DNA from: an uncultured Oscillospiraceae bacterium
Lineage (GTDB): Bacteria; Bacillota; Clostridia; Oscillospirales; Oscillospiraceae
Reading direction: 5' to 3'
NCBI GenBank assembly: GCA_947624385.1
Contig: CANQJZ010000010.1
Location: 1-63,350 of the forward strand
DNA length: 63,350 nt
This document shows positions 26,513 to 34,725 of the stretch, piece after piece. The position numbers and the translations under genes are program-made. Positions within the stretch are counted from its first letter, which is position 1; the number at the start of each line of letters is the position of its first letter. Below the pieces are notes generated by a model. That model saw nothing but the letters and a program-made list of their open reading frames with translations. It searched no databases and was not told the DNA's origin.

Positions 26513-27673
26513 TCACTCGGCCACGGACTGGGCGGCCACGAAGTCCCAGGCGCCGGTCTCGGCGTTGGCCTTCTTGATGAAGGCGCTGTCGCGGATGGCG
26601 TCGCCTATCTCGTCAAAGGCGATGGCGCCGGACACGCCGGTGTAAGTCGTGGTGGGCAGGGCGGCCATGATATCGGCGGGGTCGGCGGAGCCGGCGGCCT
26701 TGATGGCCTCCAGGGCGGTGAAGTAGGCGTCGTAGCCCATGACGGACACGGCCGCGATCATGTCGTTGCCGCCGTTGTTTGTCTTGGCGGTATCATCGCC
26801 GTTGATGTACGCCTTGAAGCCTTCCTCGAACTCGGGGTCGCCGCCCTCGGCGTAGAAGGTGGTGCAGTAGACGTCCAGATCGGTGCCCTGCACGGCCTCC
26901 ATGACCACGTTGGAGTCCCAGGTGTCGGGAGCGGTGATGGGCACGTCGATGCCCTGGGAGGCGGCCTGCTGGACGATCAGCTGCGCGTAGACGATGGAGC
27001 AGGGGGCGAAGATGACCTCGGCGCCGAAGTTCTTGGCGTTGGTCAGGTAGGAGGTGAAGTCGGAGTTGCCCTCGGGGAAGGACTCGGCGGTGACCTCCAT
27101 GCCCAGCGCCTCGGCGGCCTGGGTGAAGTAGTTGATCAGGCCCTGGTCATAGTCGTTGCCCAACTGGCCCAGGCAGTAGGCCTTGGTGGCGCCCAGCTCA
27201 TCGTGGGCGAAGTTGGCCTGGACGGTGCCCTGGAAGGGGTCCAGGAAGCAGATGCGGAAGTAGTGCTCGTTGCCCTCGGTGACCTGGGGGTTGGTGCAGG
27301 TGACGCCGATGACGGGGATGCCGGCCTCACCGAAGGTATCGGAACCGGCGATGGCCACGGCGGAGCCGTAGGTGCCCAGCACCACGGAGGACCCGGCGGC
27401 CACGAGCTGGGTAGCGGCGGAGACGGCCTTGTCGGTGGAGGACTCGTTGTCCACGATCTCCAGCTCCACGTTGTAGGTCACGCCGTCGATCTCCACGGTG
27501 GGAGCCACGGAGTTGGCGTACTGGATGCCCAGGGTCTCCTGCTTGCCGCCGGCGCCGTTATCGCCGGACAGGGGCTCAAATACGCCGATGGTGATGGTGT
27601 CGTCGGCGAAGGCCGGCGCGGCCAGCGCCAGGACCATCACGACGGCCAGAACGAGCGCGAATAGCTTTTTCAT
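26513..27673 (-). CDS. livJ: Branched-chain amino acid ABC transporter substrate-binding protein
   Basis: 386 residues, periplasmic-binding-protein type I fold: TITIGVFEPLSGDNGAGGK near 26-44, GSYGSAVA-like LGTYGSAVA, PVIGVTCTNPQV. The signal peptide (1-23, ending APAFA) has no lipobox cysteine, unusual for a Gram-positive importer, where binding proteins are normally lipid-anchored. First gene of the operon with TAGGAGG ribosome site, promoter 27750-27778 and a palindrome next to the start of transcription. Confidence 0.93.
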   Translation of the reverse strand: MKKLFALVLAVVMVLALAAPAFADDTITIGVFEPLSGDNGAGGKQETLGIQYANSVAPTVEIDGVTYNVELEIVDNESSTDKAVSAATQLVAAGSSVVLGTYGSAVAIAGSDTFGEAGIPVIGVTCTNPQVTEGNEHYFRICFLDPFQGTVQANFAHDELGATKAYCLGQLGNDYDQGLINYFTQAAEALGMEVTAESFPEGNSDFTSYLTNAKNFGAEVIFAPCSIVYAQLIVQQAASQGIDVPITAPDTWDSNVVMEAVQGTDLDVYCTTFYAEGGDPEFEEGFKAYINGDDTAKTNNGGNDMIAAVSVMGYDAYFTALEAIKAAGSADPADIMAALPTTTYTGVSGAIAFDEIGDAIRDSAFIKKANAETGAWDFVAAQSVAE

Positions 27674-27728
27674 CTTGTTTTCCTCCTAATATCGTTTGCA
27701 ATGATCTTGCGGTGTCCACGATACAAAG

Positions 27729-27749
27729 ACATATGTACACTGCATATGT
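27729..27749. promoter_or_regulatory. Palindromic operator candidate upstream of livJ
   Basis: ACATATG-TACACTG-CATATGT, a 7-bp inverted repeat with 7-base spacer directly downstream of the -10, covering the likely transcription start. A repressor site is the obvious guess; the regulator is not in the window. Confidence 0.55.
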
Positions 27750-27778
27750 ATTTTATCATCCCGTGTTTCATAATACAA
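27750..27778 (-). promoter_or_regulatory. liv operon promoter
   Basis: TTGTAT (27773-27778) and TAAAAT (27750-27755) on the minus strand, 17-base spacing. Confidence 0.7.
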
Positions 27779-27877
27779 TAGGCGTAAATGCCCATATTGG
27801 CGGCGATAATTTCGACCGTATTGGTCATTCAGTACAATAAAGCGCTAAATTTTCCCGGCCCATACCGGCCTTTTCGA

Positions 27878-27906
27878 TTGACAAACGCCGCTCCATCCCA
27901 TACAAT
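27878..27906 (+). promoter_or_regulatory. Promoter of the 27941 gene
   Basis: TTGACA (27878-27883) and TACAAT (27901-27906), spacing 17. Confidence 0.8.
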
Positions 27907-27940
27907 CGTGTCATCCTATTACTGGCAGGGGAGGCGTACC

Positions 27941-28384
27941 ATGGACGGGACGGCGTTTCTGCGCCCCATACAGGCGCTTTACGAGGCATACATCGAAAAG
28001 GCCCGCCAGCTGGAGCGGGACAAAAAGCTGGGCGACGGCTGGATGGGCCTGAAGCCCGGGCCCAAGGACGACCCCTGCCACGGCCAGTTCGCCCGGGACC
28101 TGGAGCAGGCGCTGGCGGAGCTGCTGGCGGCGGAGCCGTCCTCCGCCGGGACATACGAAGTCCTGGCTTACGTCTACCGTGCGCCGAAAGCCCTTTCCGC
28201 GCCCCTGACGGCCACGTGGATGTTCCAGGCGGTCCACGGCCTGACCGTACCGCTGATATCCCGGCTGGACAGGGCCGACGCCCGGGCCCTGCGGGACGAG
28301 TACAAGCGCCTTTACCGGCGCTGGGACCGCCTTCCGACCCAAAAACAGACCCTGGACGCGCTGGAAAAAGCCGCCGGGAAATAA
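27941..28384 (+). CDS. Hypothetical cytoplasmic protein, 147 aa
   Basis: Start ATG 27941 is set by GGGGAGGCGTACC upstream and the promoter at 27878. The protein is mostly helical and charged (MDGTAFLRPIQALYEAYIEK..., AFLRPIQALYEAYIEKARQLE near the start, DEYKRLYRRWDRLPTQKQTLDALEKAAGK at the end), with no membrane segment, Cys pair or known motif. It stands alone between the divergent liv operon and repeat-rich DNA. I do not recognise the family. Confidence 0.7.
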   Translation: MDGTAFLRPIQALYEAYIEKARQLERDKKLGDGWMGLKPGPKDDPCHGQFARDLEQALAELLAAEPSSAGTYEVLAYVYRAPKALSAPLTATWMFQAVHGLTVPLISRLDRADARALRDEYKRLYRRWDRLPTQKQTLDALEKAAGK

Positions 28385-28387
28385 AAT

Positions 28388-28423
28388 GAACGGCCCTGCG
28401 GACCATGGTCCGCAGGACCGTTC
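28388..28423. terminator. Strong hairpin after the 27941 gene
   Basis: GAACGG-C-CCTGCGGACC-AT-GGTCCGCAGG-A-CCGTTC, a near-perfect 17-bp stem directly after the stop. A near copy lies at 28623-28658, on the far side of family A copy A4. Only a weak A-rich tract follows. Confidence 0.6.
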
Positions 28424-28460
28424 AGACTGTCAAAAAATTAGCAAACGTGCGTAAAGCAAG

Positions 28461-28592
28461 GGGGAGCTCGAGGGGGACGGTAGTCCCGCCTCGAATGGGA
28501 TAAATAGCCGCCATGCGCACGCTTTGCGGGCGCGTGGGCCGCGACGCGGCGTTTTTTGCGGCGGCTCGCCGCCGGGAAAAACACGGCGTTTT
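28461..28592. repeat. Family A repeat, copy A4 with diverged H2/H3-like hairpins
   Basis: GGGGGAGCTCGAG and H1 (stem GGGAC/GTCCC, loop GGTA; 28467-28495) match copies A1-A3. The following DNA keeps the same architecture with other bases: a GC hairpin near 28514-28535 and GTTTTTTGCGGCG...CGCCGCCGGGAAAAAC (28551-28582), a T-run/GC-stem/A-run hairpin like H3. Confidence 0.65.
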
Positions 28593-28593
28593 C

Positions 28594-28622
28594 AGGCCGT
28601 CAAAAACCTTTTTTGACGGCCT
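28594..28622. terminator. Bidirectional terminator-like hairpin
   Basis: AGGCCGTCAAAAA-CCT-TTTTTGACGGCCT, a 13-bp stem with A/T arms between repeat A4 and the mgl operon end. It could serve either strand. Confidence 0.6.
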
Positions 28623-28658
28623 GGAACGGCCCTGTGGACCATGGTCCGCAGGGCCGTT
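28623..28658. repeat. Second copy of the GAACGGCCC hairpin
   Basis: GAACGGCCCTGTGGACCATGGTCCGCAGGGCCGTTG, an imperfect duplicate of 28388-28423. The pair brackets repeat A4; here it lies 16 bases past the stop of the mglC-like gene and may end the mgl transcript. Confidence 0.75.
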
Positions 28659-28674
28659 GCGTATACAGGGCGGT

Positions 28675-29754
28675 TTACTTTCTTGCCAGGTACTTGCGCA
28701 TATCCAGCGAGCACGCCGCCAGGATGATGCCGCCCTTGATGATGAACTGCAAGTTGGGGTTGATGCCCAGCATGTTCAGCGCCACGAATATGATCCGCAG
28801 CACGAACACGCCCAGCACGATACCGCCGATATTGCCGGTGCCGCCAACGAAGCTGACGCCGCCGATGACGCACGCCGCGATGGCGTCGCACTCGTTATTG
28901 AGGCCGGTGGACGCGGTGATGGAGCCCAGCCGCGCCGCCTCCACGAACCCGGCGAAGCCGTACAGGGCCCCGGCCAGGGTGTGTACGGTGACGGTGGTCC
29001 GGAACACGTTGACGCCGGAGACCCGGGCCGCCTCGGGGTTGGAGCCCACGGCGAACATGTTCTTGCCGAAGGTCGTCTTGTTCCACACGAACCACATGAT
29101 GAGCACCAGCGCGAAGGCGTAGATCACGTACCAGGGGATGGACACGTTTTTGGACGCGATCCGGATGGCGGGGCCGGACACGGCGTCCTTGAACATCTGC
29201 GCCACGTTGCTGATGGGGCCGCCGCCGTTGCCGTTGATCTGGAAGAACATCAGGATGACGCCGTATGTAATGAGCTGGGTGGCCAGGGTGACGATGAAGG
29301 GGTGCAGGCTGAACTTGGCCACGAAGAAGCCGTTGACCAGGCCGATGACCGCCCCGGCCAGCATCACCAGCGCCAGCACGGCGATGATCCAGGGGCCGCT
29401 CGTATTGGGCAGGTGCTCGAATATGAGCTTGGTGGCCGCCCGGTTTTGCAGGAACGCCGCGGACATCGCCGCCGCCAGGCCGAACACGCGCCCGCCGGAC
29501 AGGTCCGTGCCGGTCAGCACGATGCACCCGCCGATGCCCAGCGCCATGGGCAGCGAGGCCGCCGCCAGCGTCAGCACGTTTGCGATGGCGCTGGCGCTGA
29601 GGAAGTTGCTGTTGACCACGGCGGTGAAGATGATGAACGCGGCCATCAGGATATAAAGGGCGTTGTTCAGCAGCCCGTCTATCCAGAACCGGCGCTTATC
29701 GGCGCTGTCCAGGGAGCGGTATTCCTCCGTCTTTCTTTTCAAATATCCGTTCAT
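28675..29754 (-). CDS. mglC: Galactose/glucose ABC transporter permease (MglC-like)
   Basis: 359 residues with about ten membrane helices, BPD_transp_2 family. GIGGCIVLTGTDLSGGRVFGLAAAMSA (about 73-100) and GSNPEAARVSGVNV with the AACVIGGVSFVGGTGNIGGIVLG loop near 290-312 are characteristic of RbsC/MglC permeases. Together with the ATPase and a Ca-loop binding protein upstream, the Mgl assignment is favoured over ribose. It starts 18 bases after the mglA stop. Confidence 0.9.
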   Translation of the reverse strand: MNGYLKRKTEEYRSLDSADKRRFWIDGLLNNALYILMAAFIIFTAVVNSNFLSASAIANVLTLAAASLPMALGIGGCIVLTGTDLSGGRVFGLAAAMSAAFLQNRAATKLIFEHLPNTSGPWIIAVLALVMLAGAVIGLVNGFFVAKFSLHPFIVTLATQLITYGVILMFFQINGNGGGPISNVAQMFKDAVSGPAIRIASKNVSIPWYVIYAFALVLIMWFVWNKTTFGKNMFAVGSNPEAARVSGVNVFRTTVTVHTLAGALYGFAGFVEAARLGSITASTGLNNECDAIAACVIGGVSFVGGTGNIGGIVLGVFVLRIIFVALNMLGINPNLQFIIKGGIILAACSLDMRKYLARK

Positions 29755-29772
29755 AGCTTATTCCCTGCCTTC

Positions 29773-31272
29773 TCAGACATATTTTGCCGCCAGCGTCATG
29801 ATCTGCTCCTGGGTGGTGTTTTTGGCGTCCACCTCGCCGGCCAGCCGTCCGCCGGACATGACCAGTATCCGGTCGCATATGCCCAGCAGCTCCGGCATTT
29901 CGGAGGATACCACCAGCACGGTCTTGCCCCGGCTGGCCAGGTCTAAAATGAGCTGGTAGATCTCGTATTTCGCGCCCACGTCGATGCCGCGGGTGGGTTC
30001 GTCCAGCAGCAGCACCTCCGGGTCGGTGAGCAGCCACCGGCCGATGATGACCTTTTGCTGGTTGCCGCCGGACAGACTGCGCATTTTCGTCTCCTGAGAG
30101 GGCGTTTTCGTGCGCATGGCGTCGATGGACCACTGGGTATCCTTGCGCATGGACGCCTTGCTCAGGATGAATCCGGCCTTCAGATGCTTTTTAAGGCTTG
30201 CGATGACGGTGTTCTCCCGCACGTTCAAAATGGAGAAGATGCCGGTGGCCCGCCGCTCCTCGGTGAGCAGGGAGAAGCCGTTTTTGATGGACTCTCTTGG
30301 GTTCCGGTTCCGGCAGGGCTTTCCGTCCAGCGTGACGGTGCCGGACTTGCGGGTGGCCACGCCGAAGATGCACTCCAGCGTCTCGGTCCGGCCGCTTCCG
30401 TCCAGACCGGCCAGCCCCAGCACCTCGCCCCGGCGCGCCTCGAAGGACACGTCCCGCAGCAGGGAATACTGGCCCGACAGGTCCTTTACCTGCAAATACA
30501 CCTCGCCCGGCGTATTCGTCTTGGGCGGGAACTGGTTGGTCAGCTCCCGGCCCACCATGAGCCGGATGATGTCGTTGACCTCCAGCTCGTCCGCGGGTCT
30601 GGTGGCCACGTTGGCCCCGTCCCGCATGACGGTGATGGTGTCGGAGATGCGCTTGATCTCCGCCATTTTATGGGAGATATAGATGATGCCGATGCCCCGG
30701 TCCCGGAGCATGTTGATGATACGGAACAGGTGCTCCACCTCTTCCTCGGTCAGGGAGGAGGTGGGCTCGTCAAAGACGATGACCTTGGAGTTGTAGCTGA
30801 CGGCCTTGGCGATCTCCACCATCTGCCGCTGGCTGACGGGCATGGTGCTCATGATCCGCCGGGGGTCCACGTTGATCTCCAGCTCCTCGAACACGGCCAT
30901 GGTGTCCTTGTACATCTTTCTCTCGTCCACCATGACGCCGCCCTTTTTGGGGTAGCGGCCCAGCCATATATTGTCCATGACGGTGCGCTTGAGGGCCTGG
31001 TTCAGCTCCTGGTGGACCATGGCCACGCCGTTGTCCAGGGCCTCCCGGCTGTTTTTGAAGTTGATCTCCCGGCCTTCCAGCTCGATCCTGCCGCTGTCCT
31101 TGCTGTAGATGCCGAAAAGGCACTTCATCAGCGTGGATTTACCCGCGCCGTTTTCGCCCATCAGGGCGTGGACCGTGCCCCGTTCCAGCTCCAGCGACAC
31201 GCGGTCCAGGGCCTTGACGCCGGGGAATGTTTTCGTGATATCCGTCATCCGAAGGAGGACGTCCTGCTGCAT
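29773..31272 (-). CDS. mglA: Sugar ABC transporter ATPase (MglA-like)
   Basis: 499 residues with two ABC modules. The first has GENGAGKST near 35-43, VSQRQMVEI and IVFDEPTSSLTEEE; the second has a degenerate Walker A GLDGSGRTE near 288-296, LSGGNQQKV and VLLLDEPTRGIDVG. This is the RbsA/MglA layout in which one half is catalytically weakened. It drives sugar import through the MglC permease. Confidence 0.94.
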   Translation of the reverse strand: MQQDVLLRMTDITKTFPGVKALDRVSLELERGTVHALMGENGAGKSTLMKCLFGIYSKDSGRIELEGREINFKNSREALDNGVAMVHQELNQALKRTVMDNIWLGRYPKKGGVMVDERKMYKDTMAVFEELEINVDPRRIMSTMPVSQRQMVEIAKAVSYNSKVIVFDEPTSSLTEEEVEHLFRIINMLRDRGIGIIYISHKMAEIKRISDTITVMRDGANVATRPADELEVNDIIRLMVGRELTNQFPPKTNTPGEVYLQVKDLSGQYSLLRDVSFEARRGEVLGLAGLDGSGRTETLECIFGVATRKSGTVTLDGKPCRNRNPRESIKNGFSLLTEERRATGIFSILNVRENTVIASLKKHLKAGFILSKASMRKDTQWSIDAMRTKTPSQETKMRSLSGGNQQKVIIGRWLLTDPEVLLLDEPTRGIDVGAKYEIYQLILDLASRGKTVLVVSSEMPELLGICDRILVMSGGRLAGEVDAKNTTQEQIMTLAAKYV

Positions 31273-31347
31273 ATGTGCTTCCCTCCCTTGTTCAAAAAAT
31301 CTCCGACCGCTCCCCAGCGACCGGAGATTGGAACGTCAATATCGGAC

Positions 31348-31376
31348 GGAGCAGCCGCCGTCCGGGCGGCTGCTCC
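31348..31376 (-). terminator. Attenuating hairpin between mglB and mglA
   Basis: 12-bp stem GGAGCAGCCGCC/GGCGGCTGCTCC without T-run, 22 bases past the mglB stop. Another hairpin (AATCTCCG...CGGAGATT, about 31307-31330) lies just beyond. They probably set the binding protein to transporter ratio, as in the liv operon. Confidence 0.7.
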
Positions 31377-31398
31377 TAACGAAGTGCGGGGTATGTTC

Positions 31399-32514
31399 TT
31401 ATTCGCCGGTGAAGGGGGCGTAAGCCACGAACAGCTTGTTGGCAAAGCCCTCGGCCACGGAGAACATGTCGTCGGACTCGGCCACGGCGGCCACGGCGTC
31501 AGCCATGGTGTCGCCGGCGGCGATGCCCTTCAGGGTGCCGGTGATGGCGGAGGCCATGCCCACGTTGTCCTGCTTGACGGTGCCGGTCATCTGATCGGCC
31601 GCGATGGCGTCCTGGGCCACCTGGGTGGCGTCCACGCCGAAGACGGGGATCTTGGTGCTCTCGCCGTCGCCATTGTTATAGCCGGCGGCCTGCAGGGCGG
31701 AGATGGCGCCCAGGGCCATATCGTCGTTGTTGGCGATGACCAGCTCGATCATGTTGCCGTTGGCCTCGCTGTACTCAGCCAGGTTGGTGCTCATGAAGTC
31801 GAAGGCGGCCGCGTTGGACCAGGCGCCGTTGGGGTCCAGCTGATACTTGTCGGTGTTGCTCTCGTTGAAGTACACCAGCTCCGGCTTGTCGTTCTCGGCC
31901 AGGACCGCGTTGGCGTCCTCCACGCCGTACTGGGTGCGGTAGATGGCCTCCACGTTGGCCGCGTCGCCCATGAACATGGCGTAGGAGATAGCGCCGTCCT
32001 TGTTCAGATCGACAGCGTCATAGTTCTCCACCAGGAACTCGCCGATCATCTTGCCCTGCATGTGGCCGGCCTCGGGGGCGTCGGTGCCGATGAAGGCGAT
32101 GTTGTCGTGCGCGTCCAGAACGGTGTGCTCTTCCCCGTCGCCCTCAACGGCCCGGTTGAAGAAGATGACGGGCAGGTCGCCGGCGGCCTGCAGGATCTGC
32201 TCGGCGGCGTCGGCGGAGCCGGAGGTGACCAGGTTCACCACCAGCACGTTATAGCCGTTGGTAACGGCGGTCTGGATCTGCTCCAGCTGGGTGGCCTGGG
32301 TGTTGTTGCCGTCAAAGTCGTCATAGGCGATGCCGGCTTCCTCCAGCTGCTCGTTCAGAGAGGCGCGGACGGTGGACAGGAACGGGTCGCTGAACGCATA
32401 CCAGAACACGCCGACCTTCAGGCCGCTCACATCGACCTCTTCCTCCGCGAACGCGGCGGCGCCCAGACTGAATACCATGGTCAGGGCCAGCAGAAGCGCG
32501 AGAATTTTCTTCAT
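31399..32514 (-). CDS. mglB: Galactose/glucose-binding protein (MglB-like)
   Basis: 371 residues from ATG 32514 (TGGAGGAAATCACT ribosome site). Type I periplasmic-binding fold: KVGVFWYAFSDPFLSTVR near 31-48, LVVNLVTSGSADAAEQIL, and an EF-hand-like calcium loop DLNKDGAIS (about 195-203), a hallmark of MglB that is absent from ribose-binding proteins. The signal peptide (1-23, ending AAAFA) again lacks a lipobox cysteine. First gene of the operon, with promoter and palindrome at 32534-32562. Confidence 0.92.
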   Translation of the reverse strand: MKKILALLLALTMVFSLGAAAFAEEEVDVSGLKVGVFWYAFSDPFLSTVRASLNEQLEEAGIAYDDFDGNNTQATQLEQIQTAVTNGYNVLVVNLVTSGSADAAEQILQAAGDLPVIFFNRAVEGDGEEHTVLDAHDNIAFIGTDAPEAGHMQGKMIGEFLVENYDAVDLNKDGAISYAMFMGDAANVEAIYRTQYGVEDANAVLAENDKPELVYFNESNTDKYQLDPNGAWSNAAAFDFMSTNLAEYSEANGNMIELVIANNDDMALGAISALQAAGYNNGDGESTKIPVFGVDATQVAQDAIAADQMTGTVKQDNVGMASAITGTLKGIAAGDTMADAVAAVAESDDMFSVAEGFANKLFVAYAPFTGE

Positions 32515-32533
32515 AGTGATTTCCTCCATTTAA

Positions 32534-32562
32534 AATTTAGGTAAGTCATTACCTTTCGTCAA
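32534..32562 (-). promoter_or_regulatory. mgl operon promoter
   Basis: TTGACG (32557-32562) and TAAATT (32534-32539) on the minus strand, 17-base spacing. Confidence 0.7.
32539..32554. promoter_or_regulatory. Palindromic operator candidate in the mgl promoter
   Basis: AGGTAA-GTCA-TTACCT fills the spacer between -35 and -10, a classic repressor position. A second inverted repeat, ATCACG-N9-CGTGAT, lies upstream at 32600-32620. Confidence 0.55.
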
Positions 32563-32686
32563 TTTTACCAAATCGCCACGCGAAAATGCAACTGTAATTA
32601 TCACGAAATACAACCGTGATTTTTGTCACAATTTCACATTCATAAAATTCAAAGAAGGCGTTCTCCGGCCGGTTTTTGCCCGGGGC

Positions 32687-32715
32687 TTGTATTTTCCGGC
32701 GCGATTTGCTATGCT
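32687..32715 (+). promoter_or_regulatory. Promoter of the nicotinamidase gene
   Basis: TTGTAT (32687-32692) and TATGCT (32710-32715), spacing 17, divergent from the mgl promoter. Confidence 0.65.
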
Positions 32716-32755
32716 TGTGCCGCCTGAAAACAGGCGGGAAAGGAGCGTTTGAGGC

Positions 32756-33277
32756 ATGCGGAAGGTGCTTTTGGTCATCGATATGCAAAATGACTTCATC
32801 GACGGGGCCCTGGGGACGGCGGAGGCGGTCGCCATCGTGGACCGGGTGGCGGAGGAGATCGGCAAATACCCGCCGGAGAACGTGTTCGCCACCCGGGACA
32901 CCCACCCGGAGAACTATCTGGACACCCAGGAGGGGCGTAACCTGCCGGTGGTCCACTGCGTGAAGGGGACGGCCGGCTGGCAGCTCAACGAAAAGATCGC
33001 CAATGTCCTGGCGGGCGCTCAGATCGTGGACAAGCCCACCTTTGGCTCCGTGGCCCTGGCGGAAAAGATGGCGGAAATGGCCCAAAATGAGGCCCTGGAT
33101 ATCACGCTGGTGGGCCTGTGTACGGACATCTGCGTGGTGTCCAACGCCCTGCTGTTAAAGGCTTTTCTGCCGGAGACGCCGGTGCGGGTGATCGCCGACT
33201 GCTGCGCGGGGGTCACGCCCCAGAGCCACGCCGCCGCATTGGAGACCATGAAGATGTGCCAGGTGCTGGTGGAATGA
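32756..33277 (+). CDS. pncA: Nicotinamidase/isochorismatase-family amidohydrolase
   Basis: 173 residues. Catalytic triad of the family: Asp9 in VIDMQNDF, Lys in HCVKGTAGW (about 68) and Cys in GLCTDICVV (about 123). Zn-binding type residues Asp/His in TRDTHPENY (about 48-53) support a nicotinamidase that deamidates nicotinamide to nicotinate for NAD salvage. Other cysteine hydrolases of the fold cannot be excluded. Single gene with an AAAGGAG ribosome site. Confidence 0.87.
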   Translation: MRKVLLVIDMQNDFIDGALGTAEAVAIVDRVAEEIGKYPPENVFATRDTHPENYLDTQEGRNLPVVHCVKGTAGWQLNEKIANVLAGAQIVDKPTFGSVALAEKMAEMAQNEALDITLVGLCTDICVVSNALLLKAFLPETPVRVIADCCAGVTPQSHAAALETMKMCQVLVE

Positions 33278-33428
33278 CCCAAAATGTGTCCCACATGGGT
33301 CATAAACGGCGTTTTTTGAGACATTGCGGGACATTTTGGGACAAAAATCGGACAAAACGCCGATGAAAAACCCCGGCGAGTGTGCTATACTTGGTTTTTG
33401 GTAAAAACAGGGCTGCCGGCGGGAAGAG
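33278..33428. other. Structured intergenic region between pncA and the CLC gene
   Basis: Nested inverted repeats: ATGACCCA...TGGGTCAT (about 33275-33304), CCCAAAATGT...ACATTTTGGG (33278-33341) and CGGCGTTTT...AAAACGCCG (33306-33364). They compete for the same bases. An extended -10 (TGCTATACT) near 33384-33392 could start the CLC transcript. No riboswitch family was recognised. Confidence 0.5.
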
Positions 33429-34697
33429 GTGCGGTGTGTGAAGCGGCTGGGTGAGGCACTGAAAAACGCCTGCGGCAACTGCGCCCGGTTCCTCCGCTGG
33501 GTGGCGCTGGCAAGCGCCACGGGCCTGGTGGTGGGCATGGTGGCGGTGGCTTTTCACGAGGGCATCGGCACGGTGACGGCCCTGCGGACCATGTATCCCT
33601 GGCTGGTCTGGTTCCTGCCCCTGGCCGGGGCGGCCATCGTCCAGCTCTACAGGCTCTGCGGCATGGAGCGGGACCGGGGCACCAACCTGGTGCTGGTGGC
33701 CGTGCGGGACGCCGAGCCCATGAAGCTGCGGACCGCGCCGCTCATATTCGTCTGCACCATCCTGACCCACCTGGTGGGCGGCTCCGCCGGCCGGGAGGGG
33801 GCGGCGCTGCAGCTGGGCGGGTCCATGGCCTCCCGGGCGGGGCACGCCATCGGCCTGGACGAAAAGGACCGGCGCATCATGGTCATGTGCGGCATGGCGG
33901 CGGCGTTCTCGGCCCTTTTCGGCACGCCCATCACCGCCGCGCTGTTCGCCATGGAGGTGGTCAGCGTGGGGGTCATGTACTACGCGGCGCTGGTGCCGTG
34001 CCTGTGCGCGTCCCTGAGCGGGTTCCTGCTGGCCCGGGCCCTGGGGCTCCACGGCCTGGTGGGGTACGCCGCCGGAACGCCGGCGGCGCTGAACGTGGTC
34101 TCGGTATTGCAGACCACGGCCCTGGGGGCCCTGTGCGCGCTGGTGGCCATTTTGTTCTGCGTGGTCATGCACGGGACCCATAAGCTCTATGAGAGATATA
34201 TCCCCAACGCCACGGTCCGGGCGGCCGTGGGCGGGGCGCTGGTGCTGGCGCTGACGCTGCTGTCCGGCGGCCAGCTCTATAACGGCGCCGGGGACGACCT
34301 GGCCCGGAAGCTTTTGGATGGGCAGACCATCTGGTATGCGTTCCTGCTCAAGATACTGTTCACGGCCCTGACCCTGGGGGCCGGGTTCCGGGGCGGCGAG
34401 ATCGTGCCGGTGCTGTGCGTGGGGTGCGCGTTCGGGACCTGGATGGGGCCGGTGCTGGGCCTGCCCCACGGCTTCGGGGGGTCGCTGGCCATGACGGCGG
34501 TGTTCTGCGGCGTCACCAACTGCCCCATCACGGCCATTTGCCTCAGCTACGAGCTGTTCGGCGGTCAGGCGGTGGCGCTGTACGCGCTGTGCTGCGCGGT
34601 GAGCTATATGCTCTCGGGCTACTTCGGCCTTTACAGCGAGCAGAAGATCATGTACTCCAAATTCCGTGCGGAATGGATCAATACAAAGGCAAAATAA
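33429..34697 (+). CDS. CLC-family anion transporter
   Basis: 422 residues (GTG 33429; GTG 33438 is better spaced from GGAAGAGG). About ten to twelve membrane helices. GGSAGREGAALQLGGSMA near 117-134 is the CLC gating-glutamate region; the usual anion-site GSGIP is replaced by RGTNL (about 78-82). GREGx together with loss of GSGIP is reminiscent of the fluoride/proton CLC branch found in gut Firmicutes, so F- export is possible, but chloride exchange remains an alternative. ALFGTPITAALFAMEV is the second half-site. No fluoride riboswitch was found upstream. Confidence 0.88.
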   Translation: MRCVKRLGEALKNACGNCARFLRWVALASATGLVVGMVAVAFHEGIGTVTALRTMYPWLVWFLPLAGAAIVQLYRLCGMERDRGTNLVLVAVRDAEPMKLRTAPLIFVCTILTHLVGGSAGREGAALQLGGSMASRAGHAIGLDEKDRRIMVMCGMAAAFSALFGTPITAALFAMEVVSVGVMYYAALVPCLCASLSGFLLARALGLHGLVGYAAGTPAALNVVSVLQTTALGALCALVAILFCVVMHGTHKLYERYIPNATVRAAVGGALVLALTLLSGGQLYNGAGDDLARKLLDGQTIWYAFLLKILFTALTLGAGFRGGEIVPVLCVGCAFGTWMGPVLGLPHGFGGSLAMTAVFCGVTNCPITAICLSYELFGGQAVALYALCCAVSYMLSGYFGLYSEQKIMYSKFRAEWINTKAK

Positions 34698-34725
34698 GCA
34701 ATTTCAGAAAGGGATCGGCGGACCT

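Noticed and set aside
33278-33428. Fluoride (crcB) riboswitch before the CLC gene
   Set aside because: The conserved GGNGATG and pseudoknot segments of the crcB motif are not there; only simple inverted repeats are seen.
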